Shown here piece after piece: positions 51,382-60,156 of a stretch of 64,000 bases of DNA. The notes beneath the pieces are model-generated. The model worked only from the letters and a program-made list of their open reading frames with translations. It did no database searches and was not told where the DNA came from. This DNA comes from JAZDFP01 sp043801445 (lineage in GTDB: Bacteria > Planctomycetota > MHYJ01 > JACQXL01): the NCBI GenBank assembly GCA_043801445.1, contig JAZDMB010000031.1, positions 1-64,000 on the forward strand, written 5' to 3'. How positions within the stretch are numbered: position 1 is the first letter of the stretch; every line of letters begins with the position of its first letter. Made by a program: the position numbers and the translations under genes.

Positions 51382-54254
51382 TTTAATTGCTTTCCTATGA
51401 TTTCAATTTCTTTGTTTGTAAGTCCATAGAGTTTATAGACCAATTGGTCTATTTCGTTATCGGTCTGGTCTATCTGCTTCTGGATTTGTTCTTGCTCATT
51501 GCCCTTGGCGGTCTGGATTTTCTTGCTTAAATCCAGCATTACATCCACTAACCCCACTATTTTATCATGCATTGTCTTTTCTTTAGGGTTACTAAAATCA
51601 ATGGTGCGGATGGGAAGTTTCGCCACATTAGTGAGCAATACTTTTGCAAATACCTTCCCCTTATTTTGTGAAATTTGAGAGTGATTAAAGTCCAAGAATT
51701 TCGAATTGAGTAAACCAAGAATATATTTAATGCTATAGGATTGATTTTTCATTTGAACGCCGTAAGAAAGTGAATCATAGTAGTAATTATTTTTCTCATC
51801 TAAAACAGCGATAATCTTATCGGATGTTTTCCTTATTAATATCTTTGGGGAAATATAAATCTCTGGATCGCGCAAGGCAAAATCAACTCTTTTTTGTGCA
51901 GTCATCCCTGGCTTGCTTTTAATATCTTTTAATGTTAACCGATTTTTAAGTGTTTCATCATACAAAACAAATATTCCACTCCATTCAATTCGATATCGCT
52001 GTAAATCTCTACCAAGCAACATTGGGTAATGTTTTTTTGTAGATTTACCTTGAGATAATAAAACATCTCTAACATTACCAGGATTTAAGCCGTTGCTTAC
52101 TACGCAAATCTCGTTAAGTGGCACACAATTACTTTTTTGTGTTATTTCGGGTGATAGAAATGTAAACCCATTAGTCTTTAGTAGGTCACTTTGTTTTGCA
52201 CGGTGAATTATAGGATTATAATTGTCTTTTTCTCTCATGGTATCAACAATTTTGTATTCAAGCGTATTATTTGTATTCTTCTTTGTTTTCTTCACAACAA
52301 TAATAATGCTATCTCCAACTTCTGCTCCTATAAACACTTTTTCTCGAATCTCTAATATTTGTAAGATAGAATAATTAACAAGTAGATATTTCCTTATTTC
52401 ATTGAAGTAAGTGTTAAAAACTAATGATTTTGGTATGATGTAACTTAATAACCCATCTTGGGCAAGCGTGCTTAACCCTTTTTCCAAAAATAATGCGTAT
52501 GTATTCGTCTTATATGCGTTAAACTTATATTGCTCATAATATCTTTTTTCTAGCGGGAAATCAGAACCAATTAATACATACGGTGGATTCCCAATCACGA
52601 CATCAAACCCACCTTCGCTGTTGCTTCGGTGGGCAGGCCCGCCTTTTTTCATAACCTTGCTAAATGATAAGTCCCAATTGAATGGTTTCACTTTATACCA
52701 GTCATCGCCGAAGAACTTCTTTAGTTCTAATGCGTCGCCGGAAATAAGCGAATTGCCACATTTGATATTGCCATCCAACATCGGCAAAATTGCGTGTCCG
52801 GCTACCAAGCCGTGCTCGCCGTCCAGCATCTTTAACATCAGGGATAGTTTGGTCACCTCTACTGCCTGTTCGTCTAAATCCACGCCATAGATATGGTCAA
52901 TCAGAATCTGACGCTTTTCGTAGATGTCCAGATACGGTAATTGTTCTTCATCTTCAGGGTGTAATCTCTTTTGTCCGGCAGTATGTTTGAGTTTGAGTTT
53001 CTTTTGCCGGCGGTAGTAGTTTATCATTTCGTCATAAGCCCTGATGAGAAAACTGCCCGAACCGCAAGCTGGGTCTAAGATTTTTAATTCCTTAATCTTG
53101 TTATGGGGTAATTCGGTTAATAATTTGCCGATAGTATTTTTAACGATATAGTCAACGATATATTCGGGGGTATAATAAACCCCGCCGGCTTTCCTGACCT
53201 CCAACTTCATTTCGTATTTGACCTGAGAATCAGTTAACCTGATGGTATCGCCCAGATATTCCTCGTAGATATTGCCCAAGACCTCTAAGGGAATCACATC
53301 AAATTGATAGGGGTTATATGTCCCTTCAATAATCTTCTCCATTACGAGGAAATCAATGGCTAAATCCTTTTCCCATTCTTGCGGTCTGAATAAATCGCTG
53401 TCAAAGTTAATATTGTAACTCTCAAATTCGTTCTTAAGGAAGAGCATTGTATTAGTGCCGACCGTATCGGTTCTTTCGTCAAATAGTTCGTTGAGATGGC
53501 GGCGGTGAACCAGCCCGCGGTCTTCGCAGGAACGCATAAAGACAATCCGGTCAAGGAGTTTCTGGGTGATTTCTTTGAGATATAAGGCATCCTTTTCTTT
53601 GTCGCCTGAATTGAAGAGTTTAGGATTATTCTTAAAGATGTCTTTGGCTAATATTTCGCGCCAGTGCTTGAGGTCGGCAAGAATCGCTTTGTCAACCGGC
53701 AGTTTTTCCAGTTCTGATTTCTTGAGCAGGAGTTTATCAAGTTCACCATTGAGAGCTGATTCCTTTGAAAGTAGCCAGAGTTCATCAAAGTAATCAAGGT
53801 ATTGATCATATTGAACATAAGCCTTTCTTCCTTTAAGCGGATTTTTCAGATTGGGCTTAAGGGTAACATCAAAGAGCCATGTCTCATCAAAATTAGTCAG
53901 TAAAACGAATGGGACGTTCTTTTTGTTATAACCATATTTCAGCACCTGTTCAACGTGACCCATTAAACCGTCTTTGGGTGTCTTGGCTTCTACATATATT
54001 TTAATCCTGCCGTCTATTTTCAGGCCATAATCCACCCTGCCCCGTGAAACAGATTCTTCAGGGCTGACTTCATTACGGTCGTTGACATCCCAACCCAGCA
54101 CATCCTTTAGCAAAGGCATTATGAATCCGGTTTTAGTTGCTTCCTCGTTGTAATCATTGATTTTACCGGCAGTTGATTCGCTTTGATATTTGGCGATTAA
54201 CTTGGCAAGATTTTCTCTGGCTTGTTCTTTGGTCAATTTCATAATTATCTTCAT
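51378..54254 (-). CDS. Type IIG/ISP-like restriction-modification enzyme (N6-adenine methylase)
   Basis: A protein of about 958 residues from the ATG at 54254 (54242 is also possible). The open frame extends to 54488, but that part is a family E repeat and the 3' end of the next gene. Order: nuclease-like N-domain (GRVDYGLKIDGRIKIYVEAK, an HsdR_N-type D...ExK site, about 50-80), helical connector, methylase with SAM motif LDPACGSGSF (about 393) and catalytic IGNPPY (about 555), then a target-recognition domain and a coiled-coil end. Type IIG enzymes cut and methylate with one polypeptide. A 36-bp palindromic insert (KGGPAHRSNSEGG) lies just before motif IV. Its downstream partner is coupled. 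Confidence 0.9.
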   Translation of the reverse strand: MKIIMKLTKEQARENLAKLIAKYQSESTAGKINDYNEEATKTGFIMPLLKDVLGWDVNDRNEVSPEESVSRGRVDYGLKIDGRIKIYVEAKTPKDGLMGHVEQVLKYGYNKKNVPFVLLTNFDETWLFDVTLKPNLKNPLKGRKAYVQYDQYLDYFDELWLLSKESALNGELDKLLLKKSELEKLPVDKAILADLKHWREILAKDIFKNNPKLFNSGDKEKDALYLKEITQKLLDRIVFMRSCEDRGLVHRRHLNELFDERTDTVGTNTMLFLKNEFESYNINFDSDLFRPQEWEKDLAIDFLVMEKIIEGTYNPYQFDVIPLEVLGNIYEEYLGDTIRLTDSQVKYEMKLEVRKAGGVYYTPEYIVDYIVKNTIGKLLTELPHNKIKELKILDPACGSGSFLIRAYDEMINYYRRQKKLKLKHTAGQKRLHPEDEEQLPYLDIYEKRQILIDHIYGVDLDEQAVEVTKLSLMLKMLDGEHGLVAGHAILPMLDGNIKCGNSLISGDALELKKFFGDDWYKVKPFNWDLSFSKVMKKGGPAHRSNSEGGFDVVIGNPPYVLIGSDFPLEKRYYEQYKFNAYKTNTYALFLEKGLSTLAQDGLLSYIIPKSLVFNTYFNEIRKYLLVNYSILQILEIREKVFIGAEVGDSIIIVVKKTKKNTNNTLEYKIVDTMREKDNYNPIIHRAKQSDLLKTNGFTFLSPEITQKSNCVPLNEICVVSNGLNPGNVRDVLLSQGKSTKKHYPMLLGRDLQRYRIEWSGIFVLYDETLKNRLTLKDIKSKPGMTAQKRVDFALRDPEIYISPKILIRKTSDKIIAVLDEKNNYYYDSLSYGVQMKNQSYSIKYILGLLNSKFLDFNHSQISQNKGKVFAKVLLTNVAKLPIRTIDFSNPKEKTMHDKIVGLVDVMLDLSKKIQTAKGNEQEQIQKQIDQTDNEIDQLVYKLYGLTNKEIEIIGKQLK
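52608..52643. repeat. 36-bp GC-rich palindromic insert in the R-M gene
   Basis: On the minus strand GGCGGGCCTGCCCACCG is followed by AAGCAACAGCGAAGGTGGG; exactly 12 codons. The related word GCCGAGGCTTCGGCGGGC lies in the intergenic stretch near 23708. It is inserted between a helical segment and the conserved GGFDVVIGNPPY. Confidence 0.65.
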
Positions 54255-54350
54255 CCTACTATTTCCGCCGGGGTTGTGCAAGGGTTTCAGAAGCGGCGTC
54301 CCGATGCTCCGATACGGAACGCTCCGCATCCGAAGGCATCGGAGCGCTTT

Positions 54351-54406
54351 TCCGCCAGAGGCGGATCTGCCGAAGGCACAGAGAAGCAAGAGAAGACTGC
54401 ATCCGA
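54351..54406 (+). repeat. Family E element upstream of the R-M gene
   Basis: 56 bp, TCCGCCAGAGGCGGATC to ACTGCATCCGA. One base shorter than the 57-bp copies and lying outside the likely coding sequence. A further palindrome pair (CCGATGC/GCATCGG) lies just to the left at 54300-54343. Confidence 0.8.
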
Positions 54407-54484
54407 CCGAAGGCACAGGTCTCCTGCGGCGACTCGGAAGCGACCCTTCTGACTCGCCCGTGGCGAGGTAGCGATGAAAGGACA

Positions 54485-55795
54485 TCATCCGATAAATCCG
54501 GGTATTTCGGATACCAATTCAGGTAATCTCTCGGTATCTGTTTTAACATTTCTTCTACTGCCAAAATTCAGCGCTAAATGTAAAAGCGGGTGGGATAGAT
54601 TCCCCGATAGCCTTCTTAATATAGCTGATATTTTAGTGAATTCTCTTTTGACCCACATTTCTCCGGTTTGAAGTTCATAAGGAGTCATATTCTTCGGTTT
54701 GAAAACAACCGTAGAATGGTCATAATACTTCCAGTCGGTAGTCAGCAGGCGTCCTTCTCTTTTCAACTGTTCATATGTTCTCGTCCCGGGATAAGGCGTC
54801 AAAATATTCAAAGAAGCCGTACTGATTTTATTTCTCTCCAAAAAATCAAGGGTTTCAGGGAATGTATCCTTTGTATCTCCGTCAAAACCAAAGACCATCG
54901 AGGCATGGAAATGAATGCCGAAATCCTTGATTCTTTTTACGGCATCTTCTATTCCCTTAATTTCCTTGATTGATTTTCGCATTGTTTTTAATTGCGCCTC
55001 AGCCACGCTTTCTAATCCGAAGAAAAGCGCGGCGCATCCGCTTTCCGCCGCCAATTTCATCAATTCCGCATCATGAACAAATGAGATGGATGCCTGGCCC
55101 ACCCATTTGATTTTACAAGCGGTTATCGCCTTAAACAATTCCTTGGCATACTGAGGTTTTCCGATAATATTGTCATCCAGAAATATAAATATTTTACCCC
55201 GTGAGTCTTCAATATCGCGGACTACATTACTGATAGGAGCGTGGCGAATCTCTTTGCCGAATATGTCTGAAACACAACAAAACTCGCAACTATAAGGACA
55301 TCCGCGTGTCGTCATTACCGGGATAACATTAAATAATCTTTTTTTGGCAAGTTTCCTGAACTTCAATGGGATATATCTATCCAGAGAGGGTTTGGGATGA
55401 TGATATGTTTTTTGCAGGACGCCTTTCTTGAAATCTTCCAGCACCTGTTCCCAGACACCCTCTGCTTCGCCGATGACAACCGAATCCGCATACTTGAGCG
55501 CCTCATCAGGCAGAAGTGTCGGATGAACCCCGCCCAAAACGACCTTTTTACCTCTTTTCTTGAATTCCTGCGCCAGATGATAGGCGCGCGGGGCATTCGC
55601 CGTCATACAGCTTATTCCGACCAGGTCAAAGTCTTCATCAAGATTTATTTTCTCAGTCTCTTCTTCGACTGTTTTTACCTCATATTCCGGAGGAGTAAGT
55701 CCTTCTAAGATATGCAAAGCTAACTGCGGTATCATAAGTAACTTAGAAGTTTTTATATCAAAGTCTATACTCGGTGAAATCAATAATACTTTCAT
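54485..55795 (-). CDS. B12-binding-domain radical SAM protein
   Basis: A protein of 436 residues. The N-terminal cobalamin-binding fold is at about 1-140 (DLVGISCMTANAPRAYHLA, VVLGGVHPTLLPDEALKYAD). The radical SAM core starts at about 165 with CPYSCEFC, the three cysteines that bind the [4Fe-4S] cluster, and then has FLDDNIIG and FFGLESV. Such enzymes methylate or rearrange unactivated carbon; this subgroup lacks a known substrate. Stand-alone, upstream of the R-M genes on the same strand; probably not functionally linked to them. Confidence 0.9.
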   Translation of the reverse strand: MKVLLISPSIDFDIKTSKLLMIPQLALHILEGLTPPEYEVKTVEEETEKINLDEDFDLVGISCMTANAPRAYHLAQEFKKRGKKVVLGGVHPTLLPDEALKYADSVVIGEAEGVWEQVLEDFKKGVLQKTYHHPKPSLDRYIPLKFRKLAKKRLFNVIPVMTTRGCPYSCEFCCVSDIFGKEIRHAPISNVVRDIEDSRGKIFIFLDDNIIGKPQYAKELFKAITACKIKWVGQASISFVHDAELMKLAAESGCAALFFGLESVAEAQLKTMRKSIKEIKGIEDAVKRIKDFGIHFHASMVFGFDGDTKDTFPETLDFLERNKISTASLNILTPYPGTRTYEQLKREGRLLTTDWKYYDHSTVVFKPKNMTPYELQTGEMWVKREFTKISAILRRLSGNLSHPLLHLALNFGSRRNVKTDTERLPELVSEIPGFIG

Positions 55796-56003
55796 ATGTG
55801 TAATTTATTTCAGCTTGACTTATTCAAAGAACACAGAGCGTGTCCCCAAAATTCAGAATTACCAACAATATAAAAACACTTATAATTTGCAAAGATACAG
55901 AAAAAAATGTAATATTAATATATTGTATTCTTTATACCGAATACATAGTGTTATCCCTCTGGACGACGGGACCCCATTATAGAATGGTATGGATTTATAG
56001 TAT

Positions 56004-57842
56004 ATGAAAAAGATTGAACACAATAAGAAGATACGCAATATTGCCATCATCGCTCACGTTGACCATGGCAAGACCACGCTGGTGGATTTTATGCTCCGCC
56101 AAAGCGGCGTATTCCGCCAGAATCAGGAAGTCACCGAGCGGGTGATGGATAACCTTGATCTGGAAAAAGAACGCGGGATTACCATTGCCGCCAAGAATTG
56201 CTCAGTTTGGTGGAAAGATATACGCATCAATATTCTTGATACGCCCGGACACGCTGATTTCGGCGGCGAGGTAGAACGCAGCCTGAGCATGGTTGACGGC
56301 GCCATTCTGCTGGTCGATGCGGCTGAAGGTCCCCTGCCCCAGACAAGATTTGTATTAAAAAAAGCTCTTGAATCCGGACTCAAGATGATTGTGCTGATTA
56401 ACAAAATCGACCGCAAGGACGCCCGTCCGGTTCAGGTACTGGACGAAATATATAATTTATTCATAGACCTGGAAGCAACTGACAAGGATTTGGACTTCCC
56501 TGTTTTATATACTATCGGACGCGAAGGCATCGCCCAGAAAACACTGGAAAAACCAGGCACTAATCTGGATATCCTGTTTAACACCATTATCGAAACCGTT
56601 CCTGCACCATCGTATCATCCGGCAGAACCATTCCAAATGATAGTAGCCGACCTGGACTATTCAGATTATGTAGGACAACTAGCTATCGGCAGGGTTTTTA
56701 ACGGACATGCTAAATGCAATGATGACCTAGTCTGTATAAAGGAAGGCGGCAAGACCGAACCTATACGTATAACCAAGCTGCAGATATACAAAGGAATTTC
56801 ACTGGAACTAGTTGACGAAGTCCATCCGGGCGATATTATAATTCTGGCCGGCGTTGAAAACGTCAATATCGGCGACACTATCTGCACCAAAGAAGTGCCC
56901 AAGGCATTACCACGCATCCTGGTTGACGAGCCCACAGTCTCAATGGCATTTACCCAAAATACCTCGCCCTTTGCGGGCAAGGAAGGCACCTATGTCCAGG
57001 CAAGGAAAATACTGGAACGCCTGCGCAAAGAAACCCTAATTAATGTGGGCATACAACTGGAGGTATCGCCTGAATCAGATGTCTTCATTGTCAAAGGACG
57101 CGGTGAATTCCAAATGGAAATACTGCTGGAAACTATCCGCCGTGAGGGTTTCGAAGTGACGGTAGGCAGACCGCAGGTAATATTTAAGAAAAAAGAAGGC
57201 GTCAAGGTGGAACCGATTGAGCATTTATATATTGACTGTGATGAAACCCATATCGGCGTCATTACCGAAAAGATTTCACAACGCAAGGGACAAATGATAA
57301 ATATGGTTAATCACGGCACCGGCCGTGTCCGCCTCGAATTCACCATTCCTACCCGCTGTCTAATCGGCTATCGCAACGAATTTCTGACCGATACCCGTGG
57401 CACCGGCATTATGAGTTCGTATCTCAAAGGATATGAAGAATACCGAGGCGAATTCAAATCGCGGCTGACCGGCTCTCTGGTAGCTGACCGCGACGGCACA
57501 GCGGCGCCTTATGCGCTGGAAAACCTGGAAATGCGCGGAGCGCTTTTCGTCAAGCCCGGTGACAAGGTCTACCAGGGAATGATTATAGGCGAATACAGCC
57601 GCGAGGGCGACCTTAATGTCAATGCGGCTAAAGCCAAGAAACTGACCAATATGCGCAGTTCCACCTGCGATGATAATATCATCCTCAAACCGATTCTACC
57701 AATGACATTGGGCAAAGCTATCACATTTATCAAAGACGACGAAATGGTTGAAGTCACGCCCAAATCCATACGGTTACGCAAGAAAATTCTTTCCGTAGAT
57801 GAACAAAAGAGCTTACGCGCACGTACAGCCGTCCCGCTTTAA
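56004..57842 (+). CDS. typA: Translational GTPase TypA/BipA
   Basis: A protein of 612 residues. G motifs: AHVDHGKTT (G1), RGITI (G2), DTPGHADF (G3), NKIDR (G4). Domain II, two alpha/beta domains and the BipA-specific C-terminal domain (GTGIMSSYLKGYEEYRGEF to EMVEVTPKSIRLRKK) follow at full length. It binds the 70S ribosome and helps large-subunit assembly and stress adaptation. Start chosen by family N-terminus (RNIAIIAHVDHG); no strong Shine-Dalgarno. Codon use is more GC-rich than the neighbours, as in other highly expressed genes here. Confidence 0.97.
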   Translation: MKKIEHNKKIRNIAIIAHVDHGKTTLVDFMLRQSGVFRQNQEVTERVMDNLDLEKERGITIAAKNCSVWWKDIRINILDTPGHADFGGEVERSLSMVDGAILLVDAAEGPLPQTRFVLKKALESGLKMIVLINKIDRKDARPVQVLDEIYNLFIDLEATDKDLDFPVLYTIGREGIAQKTLEKPGTNLDILFNTIIETVPAPSYHPAEPFQMIVADLDYSDYVGQLAIGRVFNGHAKCNDDLVCIKEGGKTEPIRITKLQIYKGISLELVDEVHPGDIIILAGVENVNIGDTICTKEVPKALPRILVDEPTVSMAFTQNTSPFAGKEGTYVQARKILERLRKETLINVGIQLEVSPESDVFIVKGRGEFQMEILLETIRREGFEVTVGRPQVIFKKKEGVKVEPIEHLYIDCDETHIGVITEKISQRKGQMINMVNHGTGRVRLEFTIPTRCLIGYRNEFLTDTRGTGIMSSYLKGYEEYRGEFKSRLTGSLVADRDGTAAPYALENLEMRGALFVKPGDKVYQGMIIGEYSREGDLNVNAAKAKKLTNMRSSTCDDNIILKPILPMTLGKAITFIKDDEMVEVTPKSIRLRKKILSVDEQKSLRARTAVPL

Positions 57843-57904
57843 AACATCATATAACTTCCGGAATTACCCCTATTTTCTAAAAACACCGCCTTACGAAGTC
57901 GCAA

Positions 57905-58105
57905 CGAGTCCCGATTATTTCGGGACATTGCGGTTAAATCGCTCATTTCATTTTGCGGAGTCGCAACCCCCCGATGTGACATCGGGGGATAAACTCCGTT
58001 CCCGATGGGCTATCCAAAGTAGCAGCAACGGGATCCCGATGCTATACCAACGGAGTGGGGTTCATTCGGGACCCGCCTGTCCCGAGCTATGTCTCGGGAA
58101 TTATT
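57905..58105. repeat. Cluster of CCCGAT/ATCGGG hairpins between convergent genes
   Basis: CCCGATTATTTCGGGAC, CCCCCGATGTGACATCGGGGG (two arms around TGTGA) and CCGAGCTATGTCTCGGG follow one another in the gap between typA and the TPR lipoprotein gene. They could end transcription from both sides but lack U-runs. No gene is visible here. Confidence 0.6.
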
Positions 58106-58146
58106 TCGGAGCGGTGAGTGTTACCGCTCTACCATCACACGACGGG

Positions 58147-59118
58147 CTATTGTTTGGTTATTTTCTTAAATTCATCATCTTCCCAAAGTGTTTTGAAGGC
58201 ATTGTCATTAATGGCTTTTTCCTTACATTGCGGATAGAGCCCGATGGCTTTTCGCAGAAAGACAAATGCATTCGCTTTATCGGTCATAAGCGCATAACAA
58301 CACGCCTTTTCATACCAGACAAAATCATATTTAGGATTGAGTTCCAGGGTTTTATCAAAAGCCTTAAGCGCCTCATTATATTTACCCATATCCTTCAGAA
58401 CCAGCCCATTACCGAATCTCGGCTCTGCATATTCCGGGTTAATCTCAATGGCTTTACCATATGCCTTGAGCGCCTCGTCATAACGCCCCAATTGGCGTAA
58501 GGAAAAACCCTTGCCGCAAAATGCATCTACGTATTGCGGTTTGAATTCTATGGATTTATCATATACCGTGATAGATTCCTCCAATTTACCCACAATACGC
58601 AGGAGATATCCTTTTTGATACCACATATAAGAATTTTTCGGATCAAGATTAGTAACTTTATCAAACATCTTGAGCGCTTCTTCATTTTTACCTAACTGAC
58701 GCAATATGCTTGCTTTAAGATACCAGACATTAATATTGTCCGGTGTTAGTTCCAGTGTTTTGTTCATAACTTCAATGGCTTCATCGTATTTTTGCGCCGA
58801 TAGCAGGATAAGACATTTGTTTATATATGCCATATGCATTTGCGGGTCTAATTCTATGGCTTTGTCAAAGGCACTAAGCGCTTCCTGGTTATTGCCGCCC
58901 TTTTCCAGCCAGAAGCCTTTTTCATACCAATCTTGGGCTTCTTTATTTTTATCAGGTTCCAGCTTGAACGGTGTTTTGATTTCCTCTACAACAGGCACCG
59001 GAACATCCTGGATAGGTTTATCCGGTTGGGATACTGGTTTTAGTGGCACGGTACTGCAACCGACCAATAAAACAAACAGAAATATTACAGCGATTTGACA
59101 AAAAAATATTTTTCTCAT
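58147..59118 (-). CDS. TPR-repeat lipoprotein
   Basis: A protein of 323 residues. The signal ends in the lipobox LLVGC (Cys21). Seven to eight TPRs of 34 residues start near residue 60 and show the standard pattern (AYINKCLILLSAQKYDEAIE, KNEEALKMFDKVTNLDPK). TPR lipoproteins serve as docking surfaces in envelope assemblies; the partner is unknown. Opposite in direction to typA, it stands alone. Confidence 0.9.
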   Translation of the reverse strand: MRKIFFCQIAVIFLFVLLVGCSTVPLKPVSQPDKPIQDVPVPVVEEIKTPFKLEPDKNKEAQDWYEKGFWLEKGGNNQEALSAFDKAIELDPQMHMAYINKCLILLSAQKYDEAIEVMNKTLELTPDNINVWYLKASILRQLGKNEEALKMFDKVTNLDPKNSYMWYQKGYLLRIVGKLEESITVYDKSIEFKPQYVDAFCGKGFSLRQLGRYDEALKAYGKAIEINPEYAEPRFGNGLVLKDMGKYNEALKAFDKTLELNPKYDFVWYEKACCYALMTDKANAFVFLRKAIGLYPQCKEKAINDNAFKTLWEDDEFKKITKQ

Positions 59119-59295
59119 AATAGGTTCCTTTTCAGACTGTCTAGAAAAATTACAAACACCTTATTATGACAGCCTAAAATAACAAGATATTTGATGGAGA
59201 ATCCCATTAAATCTCTAATCTCCTGCATAATTTAGGAATACCATTCTATGCTATCCCCCAAATTACATTTATACTGTATTCAGTCCTCCCAATAT

Positions 59296-59745
59296 TTACG
59301 CTCTCAGTTCCGAGGTACAACTCGGACACCGAGTAGCTTTGATATTTATTTTACTGAAACAGTAATTGCATTCTTTAACATCTGTTTGAACCAATGCTTC
59401 TTTAGGCCGGTGCATTCGGTTTATCTGTTTAATCATAATGAATATGACAAACGCCACGATGATAAAATCAATCACGGTATTCAAAAAGAGCCCATAATTG
59501 ATGGTGACCAATCCGGCTGATTTGGCATCCGCCACCGTCTTGATAGCCTTGCCGACCGAATCACCCGAAAGAATTACGAAGAAGTTAGAAAAATCCACCT
59601 GGCCCAGCAGTAAACCGATGGGCGGCATAATGACATCGTTGACGATAGAGGTGATGATTTTGCCGAAAGCAGCGCCGATAATAATGCCGACCGCCATATC
59701 CAGCACATTGCCCCGCATGGCGAATTCCTTAAATTCTTTCAACAT
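59296..59745 (-). CDS. mscL: Large-conductance mechanosensitive channel with C-terminal zinc ribbon
   Basis: A protein of 149 residues. FKEFAMRGNVLDMAVGIIIGAAFG is the signature N-terminal amphipathic and first pore helix; the second helix (LFLNTVIDFIIVAFVIFIMI) follows the periplasmic loop. The channel opens on membrane tension to save the cell from osmotic lysis. The usual C-terminal helical bundle is replaced by CNYC...CPSC, a zinc ribbon (last 25 residues), also known from some MscL of other phyla. Single gene. Confidence 0.95.
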   Translation of the reverse strand: MLKEFKEFAMRGNVLDMAVGIIIGAAFGKIITSIVNDVIMPPIGLLLGQVDFSNFFVILSGDSVGKAIKTVADAKSAGLVTINYGLFLNTVIDFIIVAFVIFIMIKQINRMHRPKEALVQTDVKECNYCFSKINIKATRCPSCTSELRA

Positions 59746-59954
59746 ATGTCCGTTCCTTTATTTATTAGTTTATAATTATTTCTCTCCGATGCCGCACACC
59801 AAGTCATAAATTCCGTGTCCGCCCTCCTTCGTTCTACAGGAACTTCGGAAAGGCTTGCGCTTTGATTGATTCTACTTGCCATTAACTCTTTTGGCAAGAA
59901 AAACTAACTATCCCGAAATAATCAGGACTCTCTGCGGCTTCGCAGATAAACACA

Positions 59955-60050
59955 AAATTTATCGCAAAGACACTAAGACACAAAGAAAATAACCAGTTAA
60001 TTTCTTCTTGGTGTCAGAATTTATCCCACTGAGATGCCTTCGTGGTTATA
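59955..60050. repeat. CACAAAG-word palindrome (family B)
   Basis: CGCAAAGACACTAAGACAC and AAAGAAAAT are followed by TTTCTTCTTGGTGTC and CCTTCGTGGTTA, interrupted by AGAATTTATCCCACTGAGAT. It closely resembles the copy at 3276-3350. It lies upstream of the response regulator gene. Confidence 0.6.
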
Positions 60051-60156
60051 CCTAACGGTATTATATATTAATAGTATCCCGTAAGGAACGAGATTTTCTT
60101 GATTTTTTTACTCTTTTCATTTTACACATTAAGGGTTTTCATTCATAATAAAAATT

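Noticed and set aside
54255..54488. N-terminal extension of the R-M enzyme
   Set aside because: The open frame there translates a family E repeat and the 3' end of the radical SAM gene; the conserved protein and an AGGA site begin at 54254 or 54242.
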